Source: Hansfordia pulvinata | Lineage: Eukaryota > Ascomycota > Sordariomycetes > Xylariales | Assembly (NCBI GenBank): GCA_006538405.1 | Contig: BJKQ01000002.1 | Coordinates: 1,860,001-1,924,000 of the forward strand | DNA: 64,000 bases | Direction of reading: 5' to 3' | Shown here: positions 33,934-47,408 of the stretch, piece by piece | How positions within the stretch are numbered: the stretch's first letter is position 1 | How the letters are laid out: every line of letters begins with the position of its first letter | The notes under the pieces: generated by a model | What the model saw: only the letters and a program-made list of their open reading frames with translations | What the model was told of the DNA's origin: nothing | Databases searched by the model: none | Position numbers and translations under genes: made by a program

Positions 33934-36900
33934 GGAAGAGAGGGTTGCAGGAGGGAGGAAGCAGAGGGTGGCGACGAGTGTCTGCGCTGCTCTACGTGGT
34001 GCGGCTCATTGGAGAACAGACGTGCTGTGCTGTGCTTTGCTGTGCTGCAGTGCCGACCAGGTGCCGGTCTGGGGGGGCGAAGGATTGTTGATGTGAAAAG
34101 GCCGGCCGAATCTGGACGGGAGGATCACGGCACTGCGTTGGGATGAGTGTCTTCGGTGGCGTCCTCGAAGGCGTACTCTTTACTGAGTATTGAGCGGTTG
34201 CTGGCTGGCTGGTGGCTGGCGGGCAGAACCTTTAGGAGGGGAGAGGGTGTGAAGCTGGCGATTCCCAGGGCGGAGGCGAGGCCTTTATTATCCAGGTAGG
34301 GCTTAATGACAGGCACGGCAGAGGGGAGAAGCGTCGGAGAGGGGCGGCTGCTGGTGTTACATGGGAGGCGTGAAAGCGGACCAGAGGTGGTACGAGTGTT
34401 GTGAGCAGAGGCGAGGCGGGTGTCGAGGCATCGTCAGTACTTATTTGGCTATTAGCCTCAAGGCGTGACCGACGGTGGCGACCCTCGTCCACCCCAGACT
34501 CGGTGGGCATTGTGTGGTTGGTTGCAGGGCCTGGGGAGAAGGGGGCAGGGTGGGCCTGCTGGTGGAAGTCGCGGGGTCTCCGGGCGGCCCCCGGCCCTTC
34601 CATTGGGCCTTTGCAGCCATGGCTGTCCCCGTCCGCCGCCGTCCCCATCCCCCCCATCCAAAACCCACCACCACGTACGAGCACCGCTAACCCACTACGC
34701 CCACCACCCACACCAATGGACATGTCCCCATACCCGTCACCCCGTTCTTTCGTTCCTCCCCCCCCCAGTGTCCCCCCAGTAGCGCCCCCCTACTACGAGT
34801 ACTACGACGAAAAAGTTAGCCCGCCCGACAGAGAATTCTCTCACTCATCGGCGCCCGACCCGATGCGCCTGGCCTGTCCAGATCCGACCCGACCGCTGGA
34901 GCCCCGTAATAAGCCCTTGGGCCAGGCCGCCTCCCTCTCCTACGACGAGGGGGTGGTTACGAGCAGCACAACCACTTCCCACTTGCCGGTCTTTCTCTCA
35001 CTCTGCCCATACGTCATTTCCCTCTCCATGTCGCCGAGAGCTCGCCAGAAACGACCGGTCTAGAAGGAGCGCTCGGCCGTTGTCCTACCAAGACGTCCCG
35101 TTGTGCGTGCTCGACTGGACTCCCAAAAGTCCCGCGCACACTAGGTACGAGCACCCGTAACTTTGCACCTCGAGCAGCAGGTCAGGTAGTTTCCGACCGG
35201 CTTGTTCTCGTCCGCTTCCACACGGAGGCCGACACTACGAGGACTGCGGCGTTGATCGCCAGCAGCGCTATGAAAGGGGGGCCAAGGGCCGCCGAGGCCC
35301 GGCGAGGGACAGAGACAGAGAGACAGGGACGGGCATATCGACCGAGACGGCGGCGGCACGAGGCAGACGATCATCCATCTATTCGACCCGGACCCCGTTC
35401 CCCAGGCATTCCCCAGGCACTCTCACTCACTCACCCACTCAGCACCTTTTTAGACTTTTCCGAAGCTAGCCCGATCTACAAGCACCCGTGCACCTCTTCT
35501 CAGACAGTGCGCCTTGCTGTTCTGACTAATAACAGCAGTGCCTGCTTTGCGTGTGGGCCTGTCATGGCTTGCACGACTGCAACAGGTCCCAAAGGTACGA
35601 GTAGGTATCAATTCAACCTTGGGCGCTGAATGTGCGAGGCCGCCGGATCCGATGGATGACGACAGCCTTATTTGGCAGGTGCCGCAGTGGCAGGGATGGC
35701 GGGCTGGTGACTCCCAGGGGCCACCCTCCTACCCTCATCGCGATATCCGTAAGCCGGCCGATGACGAAAGGCTCCAGGCACGAACACACACGAGAGCGTG
35801 CCAACAAACCAGTAGGCGAACAGCTCAAGCCCAGGCAAGGCATGGAAGCTTATTACATGCACTCGTCAGTAAGGTGGTATGTAAGCACGGTAAGGTAGGC
35901 AGGGTGCGGCACGCCCGGCAGCAGTGCAAGTCAGGTTGTCGACGAGGCGCAGAAGAATTCTGGAACCGGGGGCGTGCAGGTGATCAGAGGCGCCTCGCAG
36001 CACAGCCGCCGTAGCGAATCGCTGGGGCTGGTGAGGATTGGCCATGACGCGCCAATCGACGGCTTAGCCTCTGCCCATCCTTTCCATGCTGATCGGCTGA
36101 CGTTGCACCGCTCTGATGCTTGGCCCTCGCGCCGGCCGGCCCGCTGCAAGATGCGGCTACGGCGGGCAGGTTGCCCTTGTTTGGAATGCTTCTGTGCAGA
36201 GATGATCCCATTCATCCCTTCCCACCACGGTTGGCTCTCGATCGGTGTCAGCCGAGGGTGAGTGCAGATCCCGGTCGGTGGCATCCCACCTGTGGTAATC
36301 ACACGGCAGACTTTCGGCACAGCTGTGTTTAATTCTGCGCCTCCTCACTCTCTGGGTCGAGGGCCGTCCGTCCGCATGTAGGTAATCGTGAGTGCCTCGA
36401 CACGACTTTGGCTTTCCAGCGGGCAGACTTGTGCTGATTACTCGCATGCGCCGCTAACAGGACGGCGACACGGCGGCGTGCGGCACCAAGTCGATCCAGG
36501 CAGGACGACCGTCGGCGGGCCATCTGGTTCCTGGCCTGCCTGCCCTGTCAGCCCGCCTGCTGGTCTGCCTGCCCCGGACGGCCTGACGCGAGAGTCCGCA
36601 CCCGGTCAGTCGGTCGGTCGGTTCAATTGCTCGCGTGCTCGGGTGGACGTACTCGTGTGTACTTGGGGACGCGGGGCGGGGATGGAATGCAAACCCCGGA
36701 CCCCTCGACTCGGATACCAGGTACATGTGGTAAGTGCCTACTAAGAGGAAATCGTCGGGACATTCAGGAGGACCCCTAATAAGCAGCGCCACAGCAGCTG
36801 CCTCCCTTGCGGGCTTGTTGGTGCTGCAGATCAGCCCCGTGTCGCGGACGGTCAAGCATGTCGCAAGTTGCAAGTCGTGGCAGTCCCTGGCGTGGGCGGG

Positions 36901-39900
36901 CAGCACGAGTAGCTGAGACATGGGGGATGTCAGACCTTGGGCCGGTGCCGGATGCGGGTTTGTCCGCGCGCTCACGAGTACTCGTGACCGAGAGTTCTCG
37001 TACTTATCTGGCCGTCCATTACCTGTGCTAGATACGAGAGGTACTTGTCGAGCGCGTTGCGGGAGGCTACAAGCACCCGGCGCCGGTTAGGGGCTCGAAC
37101 TTCTTGCAGTCCTTCTATCCTCAGCATCCCCGTGGTTATAGCTCACCGTGCACCCCCAATCGGTTCTTGGTACGAGTCCCTGATGCGGTGTCCCTCCTGT
37201 CCATCCGCCTCATCTGCCCAGCCGCCCAGACAGCCAGCCCTCATCGCTTCACAAATTCTCCGACCACACGGTTCTCTGGTGAAACTCAATTCCCTACCTA
37301 CCTAGCCATCTACGAGTAGTCGCCTCAATCAGGTGCCGTTTGACAAGCGCATTCCCTACCCAGCTTGCTCGCCGAACGCTGCGTCAAAACCCGTGCTGTT
37401 GCCGCCCGCCCGGAGCCTTTGGCGCCGGCAGAAGGGCCGAATGGGCTACTGAACCACATTCCAGCCAGGGATGGTGCCGTCTGGGGAATCGCCTCGATTC
37501 GCGGTGACACCAGGCTACCGCTGCCGCCACGAGTACATACGAGTACCTCTTCCCTCTTCGGCGCACTATCATCTCGCCACCTCGACGGCACTCGAAGATC
37601 CTCGACGGCAAACCCATTGCCGCCTCTACCATCTCAAAACCCAGCCCTAACTACGAGTAGTTGCTTGCTGTCTGCGCAGGGTCGTGGCCTGTTACACAAA
37701 CTGCGGTACTCGTCCACGTGTGCCAGGCCACCCCATCCTTTTATTACTCGCACATGGGCGGGGGACTCTGCCCGCGAGCCCGCCAGGGTGGCATGAGCCA
37801 CTCGGCTGCCTGTTGACTGGCTTTGCACCGGATCGCCATCAACACCAGGGATGTCAGCGCACTCGTACACGCCAAGACAGCCCTGGCCGTTGGCTCTGCG
37901 CAGAGCACGAGCCGTTGTGCGGCTGTCAAGCCACACTAAGAAGCTGGCGGCCCGTGCCCATGCGCGCTCAGGCCAGTCTGGACGTGGCACCACACACACC
38001 TGTTTGTTGCCGTGCCGGCCACCGCGCGCAGTTGCGGAGCCGACACGCAAGCCAGCCAGCGAGCGACCCCGCGATACCACACGTCTTTCTTCTTGAGGAT
38101 CCTTCCCGAAGTCCCCAGAGAGTCGTTTGGGTGCAAAGCACGGGCGGCCATCCATCTTGTCTTCAGTTGAGTATGATACTCGTACCGCGGCCTCTCCACC
38201 AGGCAGGGCGGCCCGACCGCCCGGTCACCCGGCCACCCGTCCGAACCCACCTGCCAGCCTCACTTGCGCCATGGCCACACCGTCGGACGGCACGTACGAT
38301 AGTGCATCGGTCTACGGATATACTCTGCAGCGTGCTTGCGCGAGCCAGCCCGCCTTCGAGTATCGAACTCAAGCACGACGAGTAAGCCCGTCTGAACAAA
38401 AGTCGTTCTAGACAAGCAGACCCTAATGTGTCCGCTTCTGAGAGTAGTCGCTGGATGGGTAGCTAAACCCTTCCCGGGTTCGTCTCGGCGGCGTGGCTGC
38501 GATCCAGCTGGTGTTTCCAGGGTCCGCAATCGAAGCCGGCGCAAAAACCGATGCACTGATTGCGAGTAGGCGGGCGGATCTCTTCCAGCCGTGCTCGTAG
38601 TTGCCCAGCACGTTTCCCGCTGCGAGTGAGCGTATGTGCATGTTGCGTTGCTAACGAGCTATTAGCTTCGAGAGTCGGATTCCCCCTTTTTCCATCAAGC
38701 GTGGCTTGGCCCGATCTGGCGGTCCAGCCGCCCAGCCCTCCCCTCCCGGTGGATCAGTCGCAACGGTCTGCGCGGTAGCCTCCCGCACTGCTGCCGCCTC
38801 GTGGGCCGTACGAGTAGTTCGTCGGATGCGGTTGAGGCTTGCAGGTCCTCCTGCAGAACAGCGCTTCTCCTTGGGCTTTGATCCCCTTTGCGCGTGCGCG
38901 TACGCGTATGCAGGGGCCGGGGGCTGGTCTCTTCTCGGACAGAGAGAGCACAGCTCTCAAGCATGCATCATGAGCATTTCCGGGTCTGTTGGGAAGAGTA
39001 CGCAGGTAGGTAGGTAGGTATTCGCAGTACTCGTGCGAGTCTCGTACACGGAGGGCCGGCAAGGCTACCCGTACGCGCGCGCGGTCGGACAGCAGCTCGC
39101 CTCACACAGTTCCCGGCGTGCATGCAGCCTCCGGCCGACTGGGGTACTCGTAGGACCAAGATTCAGATAGTCTGAAAGGCTGCGTGGCTGGCTCACTTGG
39201 TCCGGCGGCGTCAGTCTCTGCTAATAAGCACGTGGACTGTTTGCGGGGTCGGGGGATATAGGACCATGAGTCGCACGGGAATAGGCAGAGGTCTAGAAGG
39301 GCCACGATGCTAGCCTCTACCGCACAACTACTCGTAGGACGGGCCCTTCACGTACCACGAGCATTGGGGGTTGACACCCCACGCGCTGTACGAGTACACT
39401 TGTGGTCCTCCATCAGCGAATGTTTCGCCGCAGGGCACCCTATCTTTTTCCCGGTCGTCAACCACCTTGGTTAACTAATAAAACTCCCAGCGGGTCTCCG
39501 CCACGGCGCAAAGCGTCCGCCATGGAGAGAGATGGAGAAGGGTGCCGTGGGGACTACGGACCACTTCAAATCGCCTCACTTGAATGATTGACCGAAACCC
39601 ATGGCTCCTGAGATTCTCCACAAGCAAGTCGCTCGCGTCCACATACCCTTGCGTCTCGAACAGGGCTGACAAGAGGCCTACATCGGCCGTGTTATAAGCG
39701 AGAAGACAATGACGAGAAAGGTACTTGTAGAAACCCCATCAGTTTGCGCCATGGAGCAACGGGCCAAGAGCGAAACGCGCATGGGGACGCCCAGGGAGCT
39801 GCCATCAGAGTTATTTCGAGAATCCGTACTCCATGAGCTTGTCATGTGCCAGGATAGGCGACCGGGGCCGACCCGCACCCTCGACACGACAGGCTCCCGC

Positions 39901-41144
39901 CTCTGCAACTGCCATCATGAATATGGGGAAATGAAAAAGAAGAAGAAAAAGGAATGAGAAAGGGAGAAGATGGACAGAAAGAAAAATCTGCGTGGAAACC
40001 TTGCAGGCCCTCATCACTCCATGCTGACGAGATTCATCGATGGAGGTGGCCTGGAAGACTCACCGATCGATGTTCAAGGGTCCAAGAAAACCCCCCCTAA
40101 AGGATCATGTTTTGTTGTCCGTGCGTGTACCTGTCAGTTCCCGGGTGCAGGTGCATGTGCCCTGAGTTCGGCTTGATATTAACCGGGATTGCGCGCCACG
40201 GGTAGGGGGTGTATGGACGATCCGTGTCGTGTGTTTGAGAAAGAGAGAAGAGGAACGGTCCCTGTCGTGATAACACGTGCTAACAAAATCGCTCGCCCGG
40301 ATCCTCGTACGAGTATTCGTGTGTGCGTCCGTCCGTACTTCGTGCCGAAGAGCACAACGCAGGCCTTAAACCCAGGGTGGGGGGCTGTTTAGAGCACATA
40401 ATGACAAGGTACGAGTCGTTTTCTGCAGCAAAGCAGGGGCTCTGGAGAAGTGAAGACGACAGGGATCACAACGCCAAAACTCGTGCCCTCTCCCAAGCGT
40501 TGTTACCAGTTATGGAGTGGTCCTTGCCAACTGCCAGCTAACAAAAGTTCGGAATAGTGCTCGTAGGCTCGTTCCATCTCTTCACGGACCACCATCGGCC
40601 GGTGACTTTTGCGGAGTAGGTAGTTATTGGTGACATGGAGCAGTCAGATTTGGAGAGATCACCACACGCCCGGGCACAGCGTGGGAATGAACCAGCACAA
40701 CTCTTGTCCTTCGGTTACCTTACCCAGAGGACAGCCCTCTTCCTAAACGTACATATATGTTAGCCCGGACAGGTGACGAGATGGACGCATTTGAATACTA
40801 GCATAATCCGTCCTCCCACGTATGGTATGTCCCTTCTCCCCCTTCGATTGCAGGCGGCCCTACTCGTGCCCGTACTGCGTGGGCGTTGGAGAGAGAGATT
40901 GAAGAGAAGGGCCTTTGTTCTCGCACGGCCAGACGGCCAGGGCGCGTGGGCGCGTCGGTGGTGCTAACCCATTACTCCGTTAGTTGCGGGAGGAAACAAG
41001 AAAAATGGAGGCCACTAGGCCTGGGGTCCGTGGTGGTGACTGTTTCTCGCGCGGGGATCGCCCGGCTATTCCCACTACTGTGAGCACTCGTGCCGCCTGG
41101 CTACTGCTGGTGGTGCTGCGCGCCGGATCAGGTTGCTTCTACAG

Positions 41145-41158
41145 TACGAGTACTCGTA
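41145..41158. repeat. 14-base perfect palindrome TACGAGTACTCGTA
   Basis: Two octamers overlap head to head to give a perfect palindrome; an identical one is at 31943-31956. Possible binding site for a dimeric factor or simply the merged form of the dispersed octamer. Confidence 0.8.
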
Positions 41159-42457
41159 GGCTGCTCATCAAGGGTTCTAATCCTTCTCCCATGGCACACA
41201 CAGCACACTAACCCTTTCCTTCCCCTCCCGAGGCCGAAGAGGGGACCGTGGGGACCCGGCGGTTCGGGCTGAGGCGCTGGCGCTGTTCGCTGCCTGCCTG
41301 CCACCCTGCCCGCCTGTCAACCCAAGTCTGGCATGTATGTCGTGTGGATGTGTGGGTGTGTGTGTTTTTGCGCACGTACCGTCCAATGGCCAAGGCAGAT
41401 GATGTGCTGGCCCCCCCTCAGCCCAGCCCAGCCCAGCCCAGCGCGGGAAGAGGAGGAGGAGGCTGCACGATGTTTGGAGGCGCGGAGGCGGGTGAGGAGG
41501 AGGGGGGTTCCTGCCTGCTGTCATGTACGAGAGGGAGTATCTGTACCTACCCACCAACTACTGATCAGATGTATGGCTACAGACATCTGTGCATGATCCC
41601 AGGTTCGCGCCTGCCCGCCTTGTGACTACCTTCAAAGTTGGTCACCTACGTGCCTGCCTACCTACCTACCTACGTATCTACATGTCCGTTATCCATGGGC
41701 ATATTGCTTGGTGTACATGTACTCGTACGAAGACCCAATGCACCTGTCTTGTTTTCGTACTGGAACACTACCCCCTTCCCCCCCCCCCTGCTAAGTCCTG
41801 GTTACAAGTCAAAGGAACCTGGCACGCTTTCAACCGCCATCTCCAAGAGACGGCTGCCGTCTCCAGTGATAAACGGAAGTCGCCTTGTCCCAGCAGTGCC
41901 TACCCTACTGTGCCTGCCTAACCTACCCTACCTTACCTAAGGTACCTTACCTACCAAAAGTCACTTGGCCCCTCCGATCCATCGGTGGTTTGGAGTTGGC
42001 CCGTGTCGGCGGTGAGCCGAGCAGAACAGAACAGAACAGAATAGGACAGAGCAGAGCAGAGCAACAGCAAACAACAACAACAACTCCACCACTCGCAGCA
42101 GCAGCAGGCTAAAGGCAAAGGGGAGGACCGAAGAAGAAAGACGGAGAGGTTCAGCCAAAGAGGACAAGCTTCTGCGTCTTTTCGCCACCTGCAGTTGTCC
42201 CTGCAGCGCCTACATCTCCCACACCGCCCGCGGTTCGCGCCTTCATTACCGTCCTATATACATACGTGCACGTCATTGTCGCCATTGTCGTCGTCTTCGT
42301 CGTCGTCGCCAACCTCGCCAGAATCACAGCCAAGGCCGCCGGACGAACAGTAGGAGAAGCAGAGGAGAAGCAGAAGAAGAAGAAGAAGAAGAATAAGAAA
42401 AGGAGGAAGGAGAGAAGAGGGCAGAAGAGAAAAAGAAGAGAGGAGACAAATCGGAGG

Positions 42458-44952
42458 ATGAGCAGCCCGCTTGATCGGAGGCGCGAGCTAAGCGTGCCGA
42501 GCGGCTCGCAGTCGTCATTCGGGCTCGGCCTGAGCCCTTCGACCAGCCACAGCCACACCGACACAACATCGGCCTCCTCCTCCTCGTGCGAGCACGTCCC
42601 GCTCGTCGTCGCCGCCGCCGCCGTCACCTCCGTCACCACAACCGCCGCCGCCGCCGGCAACAACGCCGCGCCCAACCTCCTCGAGCTGACCGCATCCCAT
42701 GGCTCCACGACCAGCACCGGCAGCCCCCGCCCGGCCACCCGCTCCGGCGTCCTCGTAAGTTTGTTGGCCTCTGGCATTCTTCGCCTGCTTCTTCTAGTTC
42801 CTTCCCGGTGGACTATCTATCTCTCTGTCCCTCTCTGATTGTAGGCTCTCCGGCCGGGGCGGGAATGTGACACATCAACATGTCAAGTGGGGAAACGCCG
42901 GCCCGTTCGCCTCTCCGGGCGGGGGGCCGGCCACCACCATCGCACGCCGTCGGAAGCTAAAGAAGGACAACCAAAGGGGTAAAACAAAAGAGACGGCCAA
43001 GAAACTAATAACCCCATTACGCGCAGGACGAAGGCGGCCCTTACAATAACAATACTGGCGACGACTACAGTCGGACAGTGAGCAACCTGTGGCCGCGAGA
43101 CGACGACTCCTCCGACGAGGAGGACGGCGCTGGGGGTGTTACTTCGCTGCAGTGAGTTTGAATTAAACCAGTTACTCTCCGCTGATTAACAGGGTGCCGA
43201 GAGAGGAGAGGGGATTACAGACACACACTCAAACACACAGACTAAACATACTCGCAGAAACAACGCCGCCGGCACACCCAAGCCAACAGCGGCATCCAAG
43301 TTCCAGACATTTATCAAAAAATTCAACAAGCCCAAGCGGAGTAAGTTTACGTCTTCGACTCCTTGCAGACCCCAAGTTGCCAACCGCTTCAACCTGCTGA
43401 CACGCCAGCGTCCTCCAGAATGGCCACTGCCGTCTAACGTAAGTGCCCCGTTCCCATCGCGGGAGAGTTGCCTTGCCCAGCGTCAAATGCCCCTGCCACA
43501 TAAGAAAAAACGACGAAGGCTCGGTTGCTTACTCTGAACCATAGCAAGAAGAGAGGAGTCGAATAGGTAAGAGACTGGACCAGTGCCCACCCCACGCATC
43601 CCGACCTTATTCTTCGCCCCTTAAAGGGATAAAAGAGAAAAGGAAAAGGACAAAAAGCCAACATCACAACAGATATTGGCCACCGGCTCCGGTACGAGGT
43701 TCTCGAGGGTCGCCTGCACCTGGCGCCCGTCTCCAACCCGCGCCGCGTCCTCGACGTCGGCAGCGGCACTGGCGCCTGGGCCTGCGATTTTGCCCGCGCC
43801 AACCCGCGCAGCGACGTCCTCGGCATTGACATCTTCCCCGTCCAGCCCCGCGTCCCGCCCCCGCGCAACTGTCGCTTCGAGATTGGCGACGCCGAGGGCG
43901 ACTGGGCTTTTGCTTCTGATTTTGATTCTGCTGGCGGTGACCCTGATCAGAACAATGTCATCAACGATGGTCATGACAACAAGAGCGATGGCTTCGACTA
44001 CATCCACGTCCGCTCGCTCGGCCCCTTCATCGACCACGCCCACCTGCTCGCTCGCATAGATGAGCATCTGGCCCCCGGGGGTATTGCCGAGTTTCAAGAG
44101 GTAAGATCTCCCTTCTCTGGGTCTCTCTTCTTCTCTCTCCACCCTTTCATCACTGCGTGTATCAAGCCTACCTCACCCCCTTGCCTGTCCGATCGAAGGA
44201 AAAGAAGAGGAAAAAGACAAAACTAACAACTCCACCACGCGATCACAGTTCGACCTCGCCTTCCGCTCCGCAAACCGCTCCATGGAAGGCACGGCGCTGC
44301 AGAAGTGGTCAGACGCCCTGCGGCGGAGTAAGTCGAGCTAGAACAGGACAGCCTCTTCGTTCTTTTCTCTAGGTGTCCCTCTTGACCTTGCGTCTCTTAT
44401 CCCTCTTTCATCTTTTCTTCCTCTCCTCTCCCCCCACTCACCCATCTTGATTACCGCCCCTTCACGTCCCCTCCTGAGATATTTCTCCCCTAACCATTAT
44501 GACACCCTAATCTAGGCCTACATGTAATCGGTCGCGACTTCGGTTACCTAGCCACCGAGTGCAAGCCCAAGTGCCAGGCCCGGGGCTACGACCGTATCAC
44601 CGAGCTGCGCTACCCGGTCCCTATCAACCCCTGGGCTCCCGGTCGCTCCGCTCGCCTCGCCGGCGCCCTGTGCAGCGACTACGTCGTCAACATCATGCAC
44701 CCCGTGAGCGCCGCCCTTTTCCCCGCCGGCGGCTGGACGCCCGACGACATCGCCCGCCTCGTCGTCGCCGCCCAGAAGGACGTCGTCAACACCGACGTCC
44801 ACGGCTTCCTGGGCCTGTGAGTCTTCTCCCACCTCCCCTCTTCCTCGGTGCTGAGGCTGACATCTACCAGGCAAGTCTTGATAGCGCAGAAGCCCAGGGC
44901 GAGGTCCACGTCGACGGCCTCGATCGGTCTGCTAAAGACCGAGGCCCCCTGA
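42458..44952 (+). CDS. LaeA-like SAM-dependent methyltransferase with micro-exons
   Basis: Class I methyltransferase of the LaeA/UMTA group, whose members often act as regulators in the nucleus. Nine exons fit: 42458-42754, 43027-43151, 43258-43340, 43419-43438, 43545-43566, 43673-44100, 44249-44327, 44516-44816, 44871-44952; 1437 nt, 478 aa. Residues 1 to about 165 are a low-complexity Ser/Thr/Ala and acidic N-terminus. Micro-exons of 20 and 22 nt encode the WPLPSN and QEERSRI pieces that link to DIGHRLRYEVLEGRLHLAPV. SAM motif I is VLDVGSGTGAWA (about 208-219), followed by VLGIDIFPVQP, FDYIHVRSL and LAPGGIAEFQE. The tail reads DVHGFLGL then VLIAQKP, matching the family end. An insertion with CKPKC and a Ser/Asp-rich loop are unusual. 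The ATG is the first in frame; upstream frame lacks one. No biosynthetic cluster is adjacent. Confidence 0.85.
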
Positions 44953-45390
44953 CACCGCACCAAGCCAGAACCTACTGCGTTCTTCCGGTCGGCTTGATTT
45001 TTTACCCTCTTGTTGAAGAATTCGTTAGGAGTTTGGGTTGTGCAATCTTGAGGAAAGGTTCTGGAGCGCCGGGGCCGGGTCTTGGAGATCGGGAGCCGAT
45101 CTTAGCGGTAGCGGGCATTTCATGCGTGGTTTCACAGGCGGTCAGGATACCCAGAGTTCAAAGCATAGCGGTTGATAAGATTTATAAAGTGAATTCTATA
45201 AGAGCGCCAGTCTGTCTACTCAGCCATCCCTTCCATCCCTTCGGGCATGGACCTGAGCGATGCAGTGCGTTGTACCACTGAACGATGCTGATGAGACATC
45301 CAAAGACGGCCCCTGGTTCTATTTCCACATTTCTACCGAATCAAAACAAACCTACAAGACCACCTCACCAAACGACACGGGATCCAACAC
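44953..45390. other. Short intergenic region between convergent genes
   Basis: 440 bases between the 3' ends of the methyltransferase (+) and the secreted protein (-). No feature beyond 3' flanks is visible. Confidence 0.5.
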
Positions 45391-46654
45391 TCATGCATCA
45401 CTAAACTTGACAACGTCTCGACAAAGTGTGGTGCCCGAATAGCGTGGCCTGGCATACCCCAAGCTGTTCACTGGCTGGAAGAACGTGCCGTTGCGCCACT
45501 GACCCTGCAGTCATTGCTGTCAGCCAGCCATTGGGCCCCTTCAACCCCGCCCGGCCCAGCGAGTGTGGCTTCAGGGCGGCGGCTTGATCAGAGCGCAGAG
45601 GGCGAAAAGAGCTTACCTGGTTCGTGGCGTATTCCCCGCCCCAGGTCTGCGTGTACATGGCGCAGTGCTGGGCCCAAACCTTGCCATCGGTGAGCATCTG
45701 GTACGTGTTGAAGTAGCGGCATATCTTGGGCTTCGACCCCTTGGGCGTGTGGCGGAGTGCGTACTTGATCTGGTCGATGCACGCTTCTGCGCACCGGCTC
45801 GGAAGGAAGCCGCGCCCAGTGAAGATCCTGTCGCCAATATAGCTGTCCTGGCCCAGGCAGTCGGTGGGCGGGGCGTTGATGGCGTTGTTGCCCAAGGGCA
45901 CCCCGGAGAAACCGCGCACGACAGGCACAAAGTCCTTCATGTAGCCGTTGGACCCTGCGACGGCCGTCTCGAAGTCTTTGAGCATCTGCCCCGTCACCCG
46001 GTCCAGCTCAGGCCCGACGTAGGCCGCCCAGAGCGCACACCGGATGTTGGTCGTCTCAGGCGGGTTGGGACATTCATCAGCAGGCCTCCTGAGAGGATTG
46101 CGCTTGAAGAAGATGTTGATGCCGAGACACCCATCGTTGTGGTCGCAGTGGGCGGCGCATCCCGCCACGTCGTACCTGCTCATCTCGATGTACCCGAGGA
46201 AGCCGAAAGACGCCACGCTGCCGTTCAGGTTCTTGAAGGTCTGGCGGTAGCCCTCGGGCACCTCTGCCGACAGAGCGGCATCGGCGAAGGGGCGATAGTT
46301 GCGGAACCCGACCGCCCCCAGCACGTTGACCGTGGGACCCGCGCCGGCGGGGTTCGGCTCGCACGGAATCGGCAGCTTGGTTGGGAAGCTGGATGAGAGC
46401 GCAGTCGCGGCGCTCGAGCCAATCGCGGGAGCGCCCCCGGAGACACTGGTGACGTTGAAAGACGCGCCCTGGGAAGCGCCGGCAGACACCGCTTGTCGTC
46501 GACCCAGCCTCATTAGGCGGATTTGATCCGAATAGCTGGCGACGGCAATGGACAGGCGAGATGGGCCGCCGGGCGACGAGTTGACGCCTGCTTGGACGTC
46601 TTGCGCCGCAACAAAGGCGGCGAGGGCCGAGAGACAAACAGCCAGGCTTCTCAT
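45391..46654 (-). CDS. Secreted cysteine-rich protein with PAN/apple-like region
   Basis: Minus-strand exons 46654-45617 and 45504-45391 encode 383 aa. Residues 1-17 (MRSLAVCLSALAAFVAA) form a signal peptide. After a Ser/Ala-rich spacer the body contains GFRNYRPFADAALS, YIEMSRYDVAGCAAHC, DGCLGINIFFKRNP, IRCALW and, later, RCAEACIDQIKYAL with CRYFNTYQ and QHCAMYTQTW. The C-A-x2-C followed by G-C-x-G-I-N-I-F pattern is that of PAN/apple-like modules, which bind protein or carbohydrate. The spliced last exon adds FFQPVNSLGYARPRYS and a final cysteine, a better end than reading through the donor. Several N-glycosylation sequons (NVT, NGS). Function unknown; a secreted cell-surface or secretome role is inferred from the signal peptide and cysteine pairs only. 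Confidence 0.82.
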
Positions 46655-47408
46655 AGCGAAGGGCGAAAGGTGCTTATGATGAGAGATGTGGATATTGAGT
46701 GCTGAAAAAAAGAGGGCGTGCCGACGGCGACCCGGTCAATAATAGATGCATGTACTGGGAGTGAGCAATGGAAGGCCTTTAGGCAGAATGGAAGTGGTCG
46801 AGTCGGGATCGTTGACGCGGACGCACCCATACACTCAGGGACTGACTGACCTCAGATGTACAAAAGGCAGTCGCCCTCCCTCTCACCTTCCTCGCGATCG
46901 AGAGGAGGTGGGAATGGCAGGAACGTGCCACAATGGGGTAAGTGCAACCAACGAAAAAGTGACGACAAGCCTGCCACCTATGGAACAACAGGATAAAGCA
47001 CGAACTCTTGGTCATACTCGCCATTCACAAGACGAGTGGCAGCAAACACAACGCGCAATACGTCAAGACACCAGCCACGGGTAGGCGAGGAGAGCCGAGA
47101 TGATTGAGGGTCCAAGCTTCACGAAACCATTGCGGAGGGTGAGAACAGTCTGAGATCTGAGAATAGGTTCATGTCATTACCGAATCAAATGTAGCAACGC
47201 CGTCCATGCTGTCTTAAGCTCTTCTTTTGTTCGTCAAATGCCAAAAAAGGGGGCGGGTTCTCCATGCAGACCAGCCTGCTCTGCTCGTCGATGTGCGTTC
47301 TTTCAACTGCACACCGTGCGAGTACGCCTTTCCCACGACTCTGCGGCAAGACAAGTATCATCCGCTCCACTGAGGTATGCCAAATGGCGACCCCTCAGGT
47401 ACTGCTGC
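46655..47408. other. Intergenic between two minus-strand genes
   Basis: Promoter of the secreted protein and 3' flank of RPA49. No motif of note and no coding frame. Confidence 0.45.

Larger units (their letters stand above)
33890..42457. other. 8.5 kb gene-poor stretch rich in the TACGAGTA octamer
   Basis: I could not support any gene here. Open frames exist but none shows conserved motifs, a sensible exon chain or third-position GC bias like the genes. Fifteen exact TACGAGTA/TACTCGTA octamers lie within it (34794, 35596, 37311, 37538, 37652, 38177, 38809, 39145, 39329, 39389, 40308, 41145, 41151, 41720 and the palindromic overlap at 41145-41158), along with runs of GGTAGGTA/ACCTACCT (about 37293, 39005, 41655, 41915-41955). 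No terminal repeats or transposase remnants were seen. The last 400 bases hold an AACAG/AGCAG-repeat and a GAAGAA run (42360-42440) that probably belong to the leader of the methyltransferase gene. Confidence 0.55.

Noticed and set aside
34401..35063. 220-codon plus-strand frame
   Set aside because: Proline-rich low complexity; no start context, intron or family support.
37085..37110. GGGGCTCGAACTTC as a possible minus-strand tRNA
   Set aside because: Flanks cannot form a cloverleaf.
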